This document shows positions 45,652 to 55,900 of a DNA stretch of 64,000 nucleotides, one piece after another. The DNA is taken from positions 496,001 through 560,000 of the forward strand of contig MCGO01000022.1 of the NCBI GenBank assembly GCA_002104985.1. Reading direction: 5' to 3'. The notes beneath the pieces are model-generated. The model saw only the letters and a program-made list of their open reading frames with translations, searched no databases and was not told the origin of the DNA. How positions within the stretch are numbered: position 1 is the stretch's first letter; every line of letters begins with the position of its first letter. This DNA is from Rhizoclosmatium globosum. Lineage: Eukaryota > Chytridiomycota > Chytridiomycetes > Chytridiales > Chytriomycetaceae. Made by a program: the position numbers and the translations under genes.

Positions 45652-46116
45652 TTACCATAGCTCGGCTCCTTCGGGAGGAGTCGACCCTGTAGTCACGGTT
45701 AGTTTGGCCTCGGCTTCTTTCAAGCGCGACTGAAAAGTATCACATTGCTTTTTGTGATGGTCGCGACGACCAGTCAAATGCTTGCAACGGTGTTCCAATT
45801 CAACAACCTTATTCTTGGCGGCTGTGTACTTGGTAACCGTCTTATCAAGTTGCTCCATAATCAAATCGCGATCTTTCTTGACAGTTTCAAGCTCAGTCGC
45901 AGTCTCAATCGCTTGGTCTTGAACCGCAATCAAATTGTTTTGGACAGCGGTAAGCTTGGCACGCAAGTAGGTTTCAGAGTCGTTGCCAACGGTTCTCCCA
46001 GTGAAGTTTCTTGACAGCCGTTTCCAAAGAGTTTCTTGGTCAACGTCAATTACCATGGTCGCACTTGGCAAGGGAGAGAGTTCATCCACAATCTCGTCCT
46101 CGGCCGTAGATGCCAA
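45652..46116 (-). CDS. Element-borne small coiled-coil ORF
   Basis: 154-codon frame between the 5' LTR and gag, same strand as the element. Acidic start (MASTAEDEIVDELSPLP), then a predicted coiled coil (KLTAVQNNLIAVQDQAIE, ATELETVKKDRDLIMEQLDK, NKVVELEHRCKHL). No family recognised. It may be an accessory protein or an N-terminal part of Gag separated by a frameshift. Confidence 0.5.
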   Translation of the reverse strand: MASTAEDEIVDELSPLPSATMVIDVDQETLWKRLSRNFTGRTVGNDSETYLRAKLTAVQNNLIAVQDQAIETATELETVKKDRDLIMEQLDKTVTKYTAAKNKVVELEHRCKHLTGRRDHHKKQCDTFQSRLKEAEAKLTVTTGSTPPEGAELW

Positions 46117-46474
46117 AGTGGACGCGCTTCCTTGAGTTTCAACAAGTTCTAATCACAGTTATTCAGCGTGTACCTTCGCAACAGTATACAAACTATTGGT
46201 CTTGAGATCACAACTGTCCTCAATGTCGTCAAAGTCGTAATCAATAAGCTCTTCTTCCGTTTGGCTCATGTTTTTAGGGTGTTTTTTGTTTTGCACTGAA
46301 CAAAAAGAAAGAAAGTCTTTTAAAGTTTCTAAATCAGGAACGTGATTCTGAGAACGTGCCCTTTAGGTTGATTGTGATTGGTTGGTTTGCAAAAAACATG
46401 TCAGTGTTCTTTTATTAGCTTCACATCTCACGTCAAACAACACGTGTATACTCGTCATTACGGTTCTGGACTTC

Positions 46475-46906
46475 TTAATCGTCCTCATTATCCGAAACTA
46501 GGTCTGGCATTGATGTATCATCAGAGATGTCAACAAGTTCTGGTAAATCGTCCAACGTTGCCAAATCTGGTGTTGATAGTTCACAGTACAATGCTAAAGC
46601 ATTCTGTAGAAACTCGCTTGGCGAAGTAGGAAATCCATATCTTGTACTCTGTACTTGATACAGGATCAAATCGTCTTGAATCCGAGTTCCACGAAAGTAT
46701 TGTAGTGTTCCCAACAGCTCCTGTTGTTCCGGTGTGAGGGACTCATCGACGACTCCGGTTTGTTTGTCACAATCCCTCGGACAAGCTACTGCTTTCTCGG
46801 CCTCTGTCAAGGATGACAAGGTCAACGTCTTCGTCATTCGCTGAGTTTCCAGAATGTATCCGCGAATCCAAATTCGGAAATCGATTTTCACATCACTTAT
46901 GGCCAC
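46475..46906 (-). CDS. Element-borne small acidic ORF
   Basis: 143-codon frame just inside the 5' LTR leader, sense with the element. The N-terminus is MAISDVKIDFRIWIRGYILE, the middle contains TLTPEQQELLGTLQYFRG-like helical sequence, and the C-terminus is very acidic (DDTSMPDLVSDNEDD). No recognised domain. Position suggests an extra 5' gene or an N-terminal Gag piece. Confidence 0.45.
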   Translation of the reverse strand: MAISDVKIDFRIWIRGYILETQRMTKTLTLSSLTEAEKAVACPRDCDKQTGVVDESLTPEQQELLGTLQYFRGTRIQDDLILYQVQSTRYGFPTSPSEFLQNALALYCELSTPDLATLDDLPELVDISDDTSMPDLVSDNEDD

Positions 46907-47196
46907 GCAGTCATCTAAGTGATATCATGTTTTGTTATTTGTTCATGCCGTTGAACCCAAAAATCCATTCCAACTAAATAAGTCCAACTTTAAACAAAGT
47001 ACATCCTTTTACTTCGATTTTAAATTGTTTATTTATACATAGCTTCTCCAATAAACTAGTTCAGCTCTCACTAAGAGAGGCCTCATGTTTTAAACTACAT
47101 GGAGTCTCATGTCTAATACATGGTACTACACACATTCCCGTGTGGTCAATCTCACTCACAACTCTAGGTTGTCGCTTTTACGTTGGGCCCCCATTC
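46907..47196 (-). other. 5' leader and putative primer-binding site of the gypsy element
   Basis: Three nucleotides inside the 5' LTR, the minus strand reads TGGGGGCCCAACGTAAAA (47193-47176). A PBS starting TGG, complementary to a tRNA 3' CCA end, is expected exactly there. I cannot name the tRNA from memory with certainty. The rest of the leader shows nothing further. Confidence 0.5.
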
Positions 47197-48233
47197 TGTA
47201 ACAAGTAAGGGTTGCTTCCCCTTTCCAGGTTTCAATCCTCGCTACCATCCTACAACACTCGCTCCTAGGTCTACGCTTACTTGCCAAAAAGCACGGTACG
47301 AATCAGTACCCTGGTCCCTCCTCCGTGGCTCCAATGATTCCAGGTACTGTCTGAAAGACCCAAGGTCTTCGCTCGCTAAGACACTAATCCCAGGCTGACG
47401 TAAATAAAGAACAATAAAAGAAATAACACATCGCTACGCTCTACCACTCCCTCCTAATGTTCCAGTAGTCCGTTACCGTTACATCATCCACTCCGCTCAT
47501 CCGCTTGTTACTCCCGAGGCAAGATCCGTTACCCCCGAGAGACCCGACTTCGCTAACATTCCTGAACGCCTCGGTGCGCCACCATAGCCCTTATGTCCAT
47601 AGTGTGGAGTCTACGCTGATAGTTCCAGTCGCCGCTGGCTTTCCACCGCTTCCTCTGTGCAACAGATCCATGGGTCAGCGTTCAAGCCTACAACCCATGG
47701 CAAGGCACGTGCTCCGTGGCCGGAGGAACCTGGGGTGCTCCACACACGCTAGCCCCAGCCCCCGCCATGCACACGTACCCCACACATCCAGCCTACTCGT
47801 TCAGTCCAGAGGTAGCCCACTCCTCTCTTCGATTCGTCCCCTGCTACCTCCTTTGGTTCGCTAACCTGTAGTTCGCTAATCCGGCATCGGACTCCCTAAC
47901 TCGGCCTTTCCCTTCGGTCGAGGTGACTTGTGTCTCGCTGATCCAGAGTACTCGCTCCGGCGCGTCTACCGTGAAACCGGCCTATGGTGGCGTCTCCCTA
48001 AGAGCGGCCACGCCCGTCTGTTACACGTCGACGCCGTCGCTCGCTCGAGGTCCGTCTCGCTCTGGGCGACCTTGATCGACTCGCTCGCCTTTCAATTCGC
48101 AACAACTTTTTATTCCAATAATAGACACTGTTCTAATCTAAAGTCCCCAACTAAAATTCCAAAAATAGATAAAGAAAACGTGTCGAGTCCAAGTCCGAAC
48201 CAAACCCCAGAACGTGCGCCTGCACACGTTACA
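47197..48233 (-). repeat. 5' LTR of the gypsy element
   Basis: Direct copy of 34060-35097. The right end (GTTACA) abuts the Gln-rich N-terminal coding sequence of the casein kinase gene, so the LTR now forms the upstream region of that gene. Confidence 0.9.
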
Positions 48234-50395
48234 CGCCAACCGCGCCTCGTCGCAGCCAACGGCCGCCCAGTCCGCCGCAACTCTCCTCGCAAAACAACAA
48301 CAACAACAGCAACAGCAACAGTTCTCGCCGCAGCAGCAGTACAACGCCATGGTCGCTTCTGGCATCGTCCCTCTCTCCGCCGTGCCCCAGGCCTACTCCT
48401 CGCAGTCCGCACAACAGCAACAGCAACAAACAGCTCAGAACCAGCCTCAGATCATCGGCTCGCAACAGGCCACCTCCTCGTCCTCCTCCTCAAAGAAATC
48501 ATCCCTCAGTCACAATGTCGTTGGAATGCATTACAAGGTTGGAAAGAAGATTGGTGAAGGATCTTTTGGAATGGTATATGAAGGTACGTCCTCAATCTTC
48601 ACTTGTCGGCAATGATTGGAAGTTCTAACGTTTTTGGGTTTTGTAGGAGTGAATGTGATCAATAACCAACCTGTTGCCATCAAGTTTGAGCCAAGGAAAA
48701 CGGATGTTCCTCAGTTGCGTGATGAGTACCGTACGTTCAAGATTCTTGCTGGATCAGGTACAATGGTCTTTGTTTTCAATGGCGCCCAATTTTTGTCGCA
48801 GCCACCACACCTTAATTGGATTCAGCTGACCTTTTTTGCACTTTTAACATTATAGTGGGTGTACCAAACGTTTACTACTATGGTGCTGAAGGACTATACA
48901 ATGTTCTTTGCTCGGATATGTTGGGACCTACCCTTGAAGATATGTTTGATCTTTGTAAACGGAAATTCTCCATCAAGACTGTTTGTATGACTGCAAAGCA
49001 AATGGTTTGTTTGTGATTTTTGCATTTGAGCTTGTGTGGTTTTTTAACAACAACGGCAAAACCAGATTACAAGAGTTCAGACTGTTCATGAAAAGAACTT
49101 GATTTATCGAGACATTAAACCTGAAAACTTTTTGATTGGGCGTCTGCCTCGTCGTAGTGAGCTTGCTGCCAAAGCTGGAAACAACCCTGGTGAGTTGATG
49201 CACCCCCCATCCAACCCGCCTCGTGTTTCAGTTTCTCATGCAATCAATATTTCAGATCCATACGGTGTTGTATCAAGTCACACTCCTCAAAACCCACACC
49301 CTGCTGCTCAGATCTTCATTATCGATTTCGGAATGGCCAAACTGTACAGAGACCCAAAGACAAAGCAACACATTCCATACCGTGAAAAGAAGAGTTTGAG
49401 TGGAACTGCCCGTTACATGTCCATCAACACCCACTTGGGAAGAGGTATAATTTGTTGTATGAAGAGTTGAGGAGGTTGTAACGATTTTAACAGAGCAATC
49501 CCGTCGTGATGACTTGGAATCTCTCGGTCACGTTTTCATGTACTTTTTGCGAGGATCTCTGCCATGGCAGGGACTCAAGGCTGCCACCAACAAGGAAAAG
49601 TACGAAAAGATTGGACAGAAGAAGCAGAGCACTTCCGTGAAGGACTTGTGTGATGGATTCCCAGAGGAGTTTGGACTCTATATGAAGTACTGTAGAGAGC
49701 TCAAGTTTGAAGAGACTCCTGATTACGATTACTTGAGGGGATTGATGAACAAGGGTAAGTGATTTTCCTTCTTGGGTGTTGCTAATGTGTGTACTAAACT
49801 CTGTACCATCTCCGCAGTTTTGGCAAGAATCGGTGAATTGGACGACGGAGTCTTTGACTGGATGTTCGCCATTGACGCCCAACGTCGTGAAAAGGAGCGT
49901 CTCAGAGAAATCGAGCGCGAGAAGCGAGAACGCGAGCGAGCACTCCGTCACCAACAAATGGCATCCGCAACCGCCGCCTCCACGCCAGCAACTTCTTCAG
50001 CACTTGCTCCACTGTCCCCGTCACCCTCTCCTGCCCCGAACCCAGCCCACCAAAGTTACATTAGTACATCAAACAACAACTACTACCTCCAACAGCCACA
50101 AGGGTCTGGTGCTGGTGCGTCTCGAGTCGTTTTGAATGGAACACCTGTTGACAACCGCGCAGATTCACCGTACACTGCTCAACAGTACCAGCAGATGCAG
50201 CAACAGCAACAGGAATATTACCAACAACAGACTCAGCCTCAACAAGCACCTCTCGCACAAGCTAGAGAGGCGGGATACATGCAGTCTCAGTCGTCGTCTC
50301 CAGCTGGCGGAAACGTTGCGGGAGCTGCGGCATCTGCTGAATCTTCTAAGCCTGGAAAGAAGAAGTGGTGGAAAAAGATGTTTGGGGCCAAGTAG
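48234..50395 (+). CDS. Casein kinase 1 (Yck/CK1-gamma type), 5' end lost at LTR
   Basis: Ser/Thr kinase of the membrane-associated CK1 subfamily. In-frame host coding sequence starts directly at the LTR edge ([14 protein letters not shown]), then poly-Gln; the first in-frame ATG is 48349. Kinase motifs: [24 protein letters not shown] (ATP Lys), [14 protein letters not shown] (HRD-type loop), [14 protein letters not shown] (DFG), [33 protein letters not shown]. An insertion of about 45 residues ([11 protein letters not shown] to NPHPAAQ) lies between catalytic loop and DFG. Splices are supported at about 48582/48647, 48757/48856, 49004/49066, 49444/49494 and 49755/49818. The tail is Gln-rich and ends [12 protein letters not shown], basic-hydrophobic and suited to membrane contact. 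The true N-terminus is missing; translation from 48349 would keep the whole kinase domain. Confidence 0.9.
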
Positions 50396-50666
50396 TTTTA
50401 GAGTTGTTGGTTGGAGTTGTTTACTTGTTTTTTCCCTTTGTTCTTTTTGCATATTTTTTGATGTGTTTAGAGAGCATTCGATCCATGTTAGTTAAAGTTA
50501 CTTTCTTTTTTCGTTGTTTGTCGTTTCTCATTAGTAAACGTGAAACCATCTGAAACAATTGCGTGGGACAAGGCGCGCCCTTTGTTTTTCTTTTTCGAGT
50601 GAGCCCATTCGATTTTTCCAGCTTTTTCTTCCTTCAGGACCAACCAACCAAAACATTGAACGAAAG

Positions 50667-52683
50667 ATGGCGCCAAAGGAACCAAAAGAGGCAAAGGAGC
50701 CAAAGGAGAAGAAAGTGAGCAGATCCGCAGCCCGTCTTGCCGCCAAGAAGGCCGGCGCTACTGGGCCCGCCTCGACCGAGGTTGAGTCTGTCGCTGAGGA
50801 GCTCCGCAAGTTGGTTGTCGATGCCAACAGATCTGCCACCGGTGTCCTGACCTCGGAGAAGTCTTCCCGTGATGTATGCGTGCTTGCTTGCTTGTTTAGT
50901 ATCCTGGCAGACTGCTAATGTGTGTGCTTCTACTCACAGATCAAGGTTGAGGGCTACTCGTTGATGTACTACTCCCAGATCCTTATCCAGGAGTCCACCC
51001 TCGAATTCAACTACGGTCGTCGTTACGGTTTGCTTGGTCCAAACGGATGTGGTGAGTACTGTCCCCTTGCCAGTAATGCTGTCAACTGGTTTTTGACGTT
51101 TCCATCTCGGATAACAGGAAAGTCAACCTTCCTCAAGTCGCTTGCCTCCCGTGAAATCCCAATTCCTGAGCACATTGACATCTACTTGTTGAACCAGGAA
51201 TTCCCTCCAACTGAGATGACTGCTCTGGAAGCCGTCATTGAATTTGCTGAGAAGGAAATCAAGGTGAGGATCTAACTCCACGTGCTTTGCCACGATTGTA
51301 TCTACAATCTTCCACATACTCATACTTCATGTTCAGAACCTCGAAGCTAGAATGGAGGAGATCATGTCTGAGGACCCAGAGTCTTCTATCCTTCAAGACA
51401 TTTATGAGCGTATTGACTCTCTCGATGCCGCAACCTTCGAAGTCCGTGCCGCTTCCATCTTGCACGGTCTCGGATTCAGTGCTGCCCGTATGAAGTTCAA
51501 GACAAAGGATCTTTCCGGAGGTTGGAGAATGCGTGTCGCTCTTGCCCGTGCCCTTTTCGTGAAGCCAACCCTCTTGTTGCTCGATCAGCCAACCAACCAC
51601 TTGGACTTGGGTGCCTGTGTCTGGCTCGAAGAGTACTTGTCCCAGTACGACCGTTGCTTGGTCTGCATTTCCCACTCCCAGGACTTCTTGAACAACGTTT
51701 GTACCAACATTGTCGAGTTCAACCACAAGAAGCAGCTCGTCTACTACGCTGGTAACTATGACACCTACGTCAAGACCAAGGCTGAGTTGGAGGTTAACCA
51801 GATGAAGGCTTACGAGAAGCAGCAAGCTGAAATTAAGGATATCAAGCAGTTTATTGCTTCTTGTGGTACCTACGCCAACTTGGTGCGACAGGCCAAGTCT
51901 AGACAGAAGATTCTCGACAAGATGATTGAGGCTGGTTTGATTGAGAAGGTTGTCAAGGACACCAACTTGGACTTCCACTTCAACTCTGCTGGAAAGCTCC
52001 CACCTCCAGTCTTGTCTTTCACTGAAGTCGACTTCTCATACTCTGGAAACATGAACGAGAACCCAATTTACAAGAAGCTCAACTTCTCTGTCGACACTGA
52101 CTCTCGTATCGCTCTTCTCGGACCAAACGGTGCTGGAAAGTCTACCCTCTTGAAGCTCATGCTCGGAAAGCTCTCTGAGACCAGCGGAACTATCCAGAGA
52201 CACTCCCACCTCAAGTTCGGTCAGTACTCCCAACACGCTGCTGACCAATTGGACTTGGAAGTCTCTGCTGTCGACCACCTCCGAAAGCAGTTCCCAGACA
52301 TGCCACAAGATATCTCCCACTGGCGTTCCAAGTTGGGTCGTTTCGGTTTGACCTCCAACATGCAACTCTGTCCAATTGCCCAGCTCTCTGACGGTCAACG
52401 TGCCCGTATCGTTTTCTGTCAGCTCGCCTTGTCTGCCCCTAACTTGATTCTCTTTGACGAACCTACCAACGCTTTGGATATCGAGACCATCGACTCTTTG
52501 GCCAACGCTATCAACAAGTACGAAGGAGGAGTCGTTCTCGTGTCCCACGATTTCAGATTGATTTCTCAGGTTGCTCAACAGATTTTCGTGTGTGACAAGG
52601 GAGAGTGTACCTTGTGGCCAGGATCCATTGAGTCTTACAAGGCTGCCTTGAAGAAGGAAATTATGAAGTCTTTCAAGGCTTAA
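50667..52683 (+). CDS. ARB1: ABC-F ATPase Arb1 (ABCF2), ribosome biogenesis
   Basis: Soluble twin-ATPase acting in 40S/60S ribosome biogenesis. Exons: 50667-50873, 50940-51051, 51118-51263, 51337-52683, all in frame, about 603 aa. The N-terminus is Lys/Glu/Ala-rich (KEPKEAKEPKEKK). NBD1: Walker A GPNGCGKST, signature LSGGWRMRVALARAL, Walker B LLLLDQPTNHLDL, H-switch SHSQDFLN. NBD2: GPNGAGKST, LSDGQRARIVF, ILFDEPTNALDIE, SHDFRLI. It ends KKEIMKSFKA. The Walker B glutamate of NBD1 is Gln (codon CAG). Strong codon bias (TCC, GTC, AAG, CTC) fits high expression. ATG 50667 is the first after the 5' leader. Confidence 0.93.
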
Positions 52684-52936
52684 GCAAACTGTGTTAGAGA
52701 GTAGGTTCTTTCAGCTCTGCTGTTTTTGGTGTCTGTTATTTGTTTGTTTTTCCTTACCTGTTCTTGTGTTGCATGTCTTTTTAGGTTTTGTTCTTGACTT
52801 GTGACTTATTCGGAGGTTTTTGCTCCATTAAATAAAACCTCCATTTGTGATGAAATTAGTTTTCTCTGTAATCTGTTGGATGGAGTACAATGAGTCTGCT
52901 TCCTGAGAATTGTCATTGAACACAACAAAAGACAGA

Positions 52937-55900
52937 ATGGAAGTTGCTCACCTCCCTGTCAATAGTGCCATATATATGAACTCAAAAGATCTGCCATCTA
53001 TCGATATGGATTCCACAGAACCTATCAAACTTGAAGCTAAAATACCCCAACCACTACCAGCGGATCTTTCCTGGCTTCCAGACTATATTGGACGCGATGA
53101 AATGAATCTAGAAGATCTCGATGATGGATTTGTGCTGATTCAGGTGATTCCAGCATACATTGGCCTTTCACCTCTGAGCTCAAATTAATTATAGGTTCTC
53201 TCGATCATCGCCCCAAACGCAGTTGACCTGGCCTGGTACACAACAGACGCGGCATTAAAGCATCCAAATCTGACTCAACATAATCGGTCGCTTTTACTTG
53301 AAGGAATATCAAAATCCACTGACATTGTCTTGTCGGTTGAAGAACGCGATGGGATACTAGCCGGGGATATGAAACATATTTCAAGCGTAGCGTTAAAAAT
53401 GAAGAATTGGAGCCGTCTAGATATCGATTCATCGATCGCAAAGTCAGTTGAAGTGCCGGAAACAAAAAAAGTGGAACAGACTATTGTTACAGCGTCGACT
53501 ACGACACCATGGTGCTGGGACTACGAATATGAGCCTTCAGAAGTAGCTTTTAAATCGTCTGTGCGCTGGCTGCTCATGTTTGTCAAGCGTGGATGTCATA
53601 CTTTAAAAACGTCCGAAAAAGGTGTCAAGCAGCTTGAAGATATGATAGATATCATTCAAGCATCTGATCCATTGATTCCTGCTGGCCCAGTTATTTCGTC
53701 GTTGGCTCATGGGGCTATTTATCACGCAGCTTGTATTTTGGTATTCGACACTGAGATTGATACGACGATTGAGGAATTCTTGCCCACACGAGAAGATAAA
53801 GTCTCGAAGTATCCCGCATTATTCTTGGAAACACTACAGAAGAGAGGATTTCTTGATTTCAGGGCCGGTTTGAAGGACGCAGTGAAGGATATGGTGTCTG
53901 ATCGAACACCATTTTATGAGTCGATCCATTCAAAAATCATTGAGAACCTCATCAACGCGAGTCTAAGAAGTTTTACGACAGAAATGGTTGCTGCTCATTT
54001 GAAGTAAGTGTTGATTTTTCTTTCGAATTTTATATTTAACGATTCGAACAGGGAACGATTCCCTAAACACAATCCCGCATTCGCTCCTTACGATCTGGAA
54101 GATGCGTTGCTAATGTGGACCAATACCTGTGCTCTTCAACTAGCAGACGAGTATGCTATCCAACAAAAGCAAACAGTAGACGCTGAGAAGCATCCATCCA
54201 CTCCTCCAATCATGCCGCTCTTCATTGAATCATGGACTGAGCTCGATAACTTCTGCAAAGACTTTCGCGATGGACGCGCGTTCAACATAATAGCTTCATA
54301 CTATGGAATCGGTGGCGGAATTATTGACCCATATAAAGTCTATCCAAGACGTCGGGGAGATGGATCAGGTCGTCAATCGTCTGTTGGTGGCTCTATAGCT
54401 GTGAACCTGACTCTCGCCTATCGGACTTCTAATTTGGAGTTGTTTGAAAGAGCTTGCTCGAAGAGCGGGATTGTTGTTCCACCTTGGAGACCAGAGGAGC
54501 TTGCACGCGCCGAAGGGAATATATCGCGGATTGGATCCGCTGCAGGTGATGGTGGGAGAAACGTGACTTCGAATTCCGTTTCTACCACTGCGTTCCGTTA
54601 CTTGTTGCAGGTGTTCTTGTATGAACTCTTTCAAGCCTGTGTCAAGTTGAGTAATTTTTGAGGTGAAAGAAATAACTAAGAGTCTATAAAGAATTCCTGT
54701 GAAACAGCAAACCAGGCGACCATTTAAAGTATCTCGAAAGCACCTGAAAGAGGTTGCTTTATCATCCTCGGGCTCATCGCGGCCAGGTAGGATATCCGTG
54801 AAAAAGGAAATTGTGGTTAACGAATTCGAAAAGACACGGGATTGCTTGCTGTAGCAGCCGAAGATGCATCAAAAGTTGCGATAATAGTCTCAAAAACAGA
54901 AGCCGTTATAATTCAAAATGAACACGCTGATATGGAGTTAACCTCTTCAGACCAATCCAAACACCTGGAAGCAACGAATGATAGTCCGTTACTTGCAGAC
55001 AAAAATGCTCAAGAGATTAGACCTCATGATATAATATCGGAGGAGCAAAAGTCGGAATCTGTTCAACTTCCAAACGAAATTCAAACTGATGAAGTAGAAT
55101 TGGAAATTGAAGAGTCAGAGTCCCATCTGATTCCAATTGAATACTCAATTCATTCTTTGGATAAAGTTATGCATGACCAAGTTGAAGACGTGGCGAGTGG
55201 AGACATGGAGACATCCAAAGAGTTGCTTGTGCCTCACTCAGATTTTGTCAAGCTCGAAAGCAACTCTCCTTCTGAAAATCACACGCATATTGATAATTCT
55301 TCGATATTAGATGAAATTGCGACCGTGAACTGTTCAGGAGAGCAAGAAATAGCTTCAACGCAGTTGCCCCTCGAAGAAAGCTTCCCCTCACCTGAGGTCG
55401 ATCTAATTTCTTCGGAAAGTGTAGATGCTTTCTTGGTGAATCCTATGAAAAATCCCCTGGTGCCTCCAGAGTCAAAGAAACAGAAGAACCCAGGAAAGCT
55501 TGATGAAGACAAAATTGATCTACACAAGTCAAAAACTACCGAACTTTCATCTTCAAATTTAAGCACTAAGTTAAAAAAATCGACGAAGCCCCCGAAACTA
55601 AGTTCGGAAAAGCTACCGAAAGCATTTAAGCCTCCCTTAAAGTCTAACTTCAAGGTTGAGCCACCTGAAGAAGAATCTCATCACGAGAAAAAGACAGCCC
55701 ATGCAACCATTTTATCGCAAGAATCTAAAAAGTCAACACCTGCCTCCTCATCTATTAATGAAGATCTTGCCCCAAAGTTTTCAATTGAGCCTGATTCTGA
55801 TGCAGAATCAATAGAACGTAAAGAAACCACCTCATTCGCGCACCAATTGCACAGGGAATTTCTATTAGAAAAACAACATCATACTGCGTTATTAGTGGAA

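Larger units (their letters stand above)
34060..48233 (-). mobile_element. Ty3/gypsy LTR retrotransposon with an AP-endonuclease-like domain
   Basis: A 14.2 kb element with two near-identical LTRs of about 1.04 kb, each TGTAAC...GTTACA. Reading the minus strand, the order is: 5' LTR, primer-binding region, two small ORFs, Gag with CCHC knuckle, protease, reverse transcriptase, RNase H, EEP endonuclease domain, integrase with long insertion, polypurine tract, 3' LTR. RT-RNH-IN order defines Ty3/gypsy. The Gag-Pro-RT frame is open for 1,844 codons; the rest of pol is broken by single-base shifts that look like those in neighbouring genes. LTRs differ at only a few sites, so the insertion is fairly young. 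The flanks do not show a target-site duplication directly at the LTR ends. Confidence 0.92.

Noticed and set aside
35245..46906. Plus-strand frames opposite the gypsy polyprotein (for example 43573-44136, 44980-45378)
   Set aside because: Shadows of the long minus-strand coding frame; no independent motifs.
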